From assembly GCF_022399565.1 (NCBI RefSeq), contig NZ_JAJTUT010000003.1:62001-126000 (forward strand): a DNA stretch of 64,000 nt, given 5' to 3'. Below are positions 63,176-64,000 of the stretch, piece after piece. Position 1 is the first letter of the stretch. The number at the start of each line of letters is the position of its first letter. The position numbers and the translations under genes are program-made. The notes below the pieces were generated by a model. It ran no database searches, was not told the DNA's origin, and was given only the letters and a program-made list of their open reading frames with translations. The stretch is from Flavobacterium algicola. Lineage in GTDB: Bacteria > Bacteroidota > Bacteroidia > Flavobacteriales > Flavobacteriaceae.

Positions 63176-64000
63176 ATGAAGATAGTACAAAGGTTAAGTA
63201 TTCTGATATTAGTTACAATATTAAATGTAAATACAGGTATTGCTCAAAACAAATCACAAAAAGACAAACTTTCAGATGATGAGCGTATGGCGTGGTGGCG
63301 CGATTCAAAATTTGGAATGTTTATCCACTGGGGTGCTTACTCTATAATTGGTGGAGAACGTGGTACAAAAATCGCAGGCGGTGGTGCAGAATGGGCAATG
63401 GATAAATTAGATTATACAATCGAAGATTACGAGAAGTTTCCTAAAATGTTCAATCCGCAATTATTTGATGCGGATGCTTGGGTGACTATGGCAAAAAATG
63501 CAGGGATGAAGTATATCGTACTTACTTCAAAGCATCATGAAGGATTTGCACTTTGGGATTCGAAGGTGTCTAAATATGACATCATGGATACAGCACCTTT
63601 TAAGCGTGATATTGTTAAGGAACTAGCAGAAGCTTGTAAAAAACAAGGCATAAAATTCTGTTTGTATTACTCTATAGTAGATTGGCATCATCCACAAGCG
63701 CAAGGAAATTTGTATCCAAACTATAACATTTCTCAGCATGATGACCCATCAGTTGTTAATCCTGATTTCCCAAAATATTATCAAAATTACATGAAGCCTC
63801 AAGTGGGTGAATTGTTGAAGAACTATGGTGATATAGGTGTTGTATGGTTTGATGGTGATTGGATTTCAGATTATACCACAGAGATGGGTAAGGACCTTTA
63901 CAAATACATCCGTGACATTCAGCCCAACACTATTGTGAACAATAGAGTAGATAAAGGAAGAACCGGTATGGACGGAATGAATAATAAGCCAGGTCAATTT
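63176..64000 (+). CDS. GH29 alpha-L-fucosidase (second; C-terminus beyond window)
   Basis: The ORF opens at ATG 63176 and runs to the window edge (275 codons seen). The N-terminus MKIVQRLSILILVTILNVNTGIAQ (in pieces) is a signal peptide. GH29 motifs are WWRDSKFGMFIHWGAYS, YIVLTSKHHEGFALWDS and TAPFKRDIVKELAEACKKQG. The likely nucleophile is D226 in GVVWFDGDW, followed by QPNTIVNNRVDKGR. It is the second GH29 of the locus, 129 bp after the third sulfatase, and belongs to the same rightward cluster. The PUL clearly continues beyond the window. The missing C-terminus prevents judging accessory domains. Confidence 0.93.
   Translation, partial: MKIVQRLSILILVTILNVNTGIAQNKSQKDKLSDDERMAWWRDSKFGMFIHWGAYSIIGGERGTKIAGGGAEWAMDKLDYTIEDYEKFPKMFNPQLFDADAWVTMAKNAGMKYIVLTSKHHEGFALWDSKVSKYDIMDTAPFKRDIVKELAEACKKQGIKFCLYYSIVDWHHPQAQGNLYPNYNISQHDDPSVVNPDFPKYYQNYMKPQVGELLKNYGDIGVVWFDGDWISDYTTEMGKDLYKYIRDIQPNTIVNNRVDKGRTGMDGMNNKPGQF

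Noticed and set aside
27000..64000. PUL as a recently acquired mobile island
   Set aside because: No integrase, transposase, tRNA-flanked direct repeat or base-composition jump was seen inside or at the left edge. The right edge is outside the window.

Overview
The window comes from a low-GC member of the Bacteroidota, most likely Flavobacteriia and close to Flavobacterium. The evidence is SusC/SusD pairs, a hybrid two-component regulator, type IX secretion C-terminal sorting signals, DUF2807, PspC and DUF4870 proteins, and TAnnTTTG -7 promoter elements with very AT-rich spacers.

Region 1 (1-7.2 kb) is housekeeping: a partial DUF2339 membrane protein, tRNA-Pro(UGG) with its own promoter and terminator, thioredoxin reductase (trxB), a leftward PadR-PspC-DUF2807-DUF2807 operon, a DUF4870 membrane protein and a DUF4442 hotdog protein. 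A composite palindromic repeat of about 100 bp lies at 5.9 kb.

Region 2 (7.2-17.5 kb) holds two very large leftward paralogues (1820 and 1508 aa). They are secreted by the type IX system, carry LamG-like domains, and share a C-terminal module of about 540 aa.

Region 3 (18.1-26.7 kb) is regulatory and metabolic: galE, a GntR regulator, a YhcH/YjgK/YiaL protein, a LacI-type regulator with no ordinary start codon, and a 1398-aa SusR-like hybrid two-component system (HTCS).

Region 4 (27-64 kb, running off the right edge) is a large polysaccharide utilization locus (PUL). A rightward FAS1-SusC-SusD-DUF5017-like operon is followed by a leftward SusC-SusD operon. Then come a GH88 unsaturated uronyl hydrolase, an alpha/beta hydrolase, and a long rightward cluster: GH29 fucosidase, a GH43-like beta-propeller, an MFS sugar porter, a CE1-like esterase, two sulfatases, two heparinase II/III-fold lyase candidates, a GH141-like beta-helix protein with a C-terminal PDZ domain, a third sulfatase and a second GH29. 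Together these suggest an acylated, sulfated, fucose- and uronate-containing polysaccharide. It would be cut outside the cell by lyases, trimmed by sulfatases, esterases and fucosidases, opened by GH88, and imported through two TonB-dependent systems and the MFS porter. The substrate is inferred, not shown.

The strongest new observation is a 39-bp element found four times in the PUL. It lies upstream of both SusC operons, GH88 and the GH29 cluster. Each copy ends exactly 23 bp before a TANNNTTG element in the direction of the gene it faces. This looks like the operator of the PUL activator, probably the HTCS, and it ties four transcripts into one regulon.
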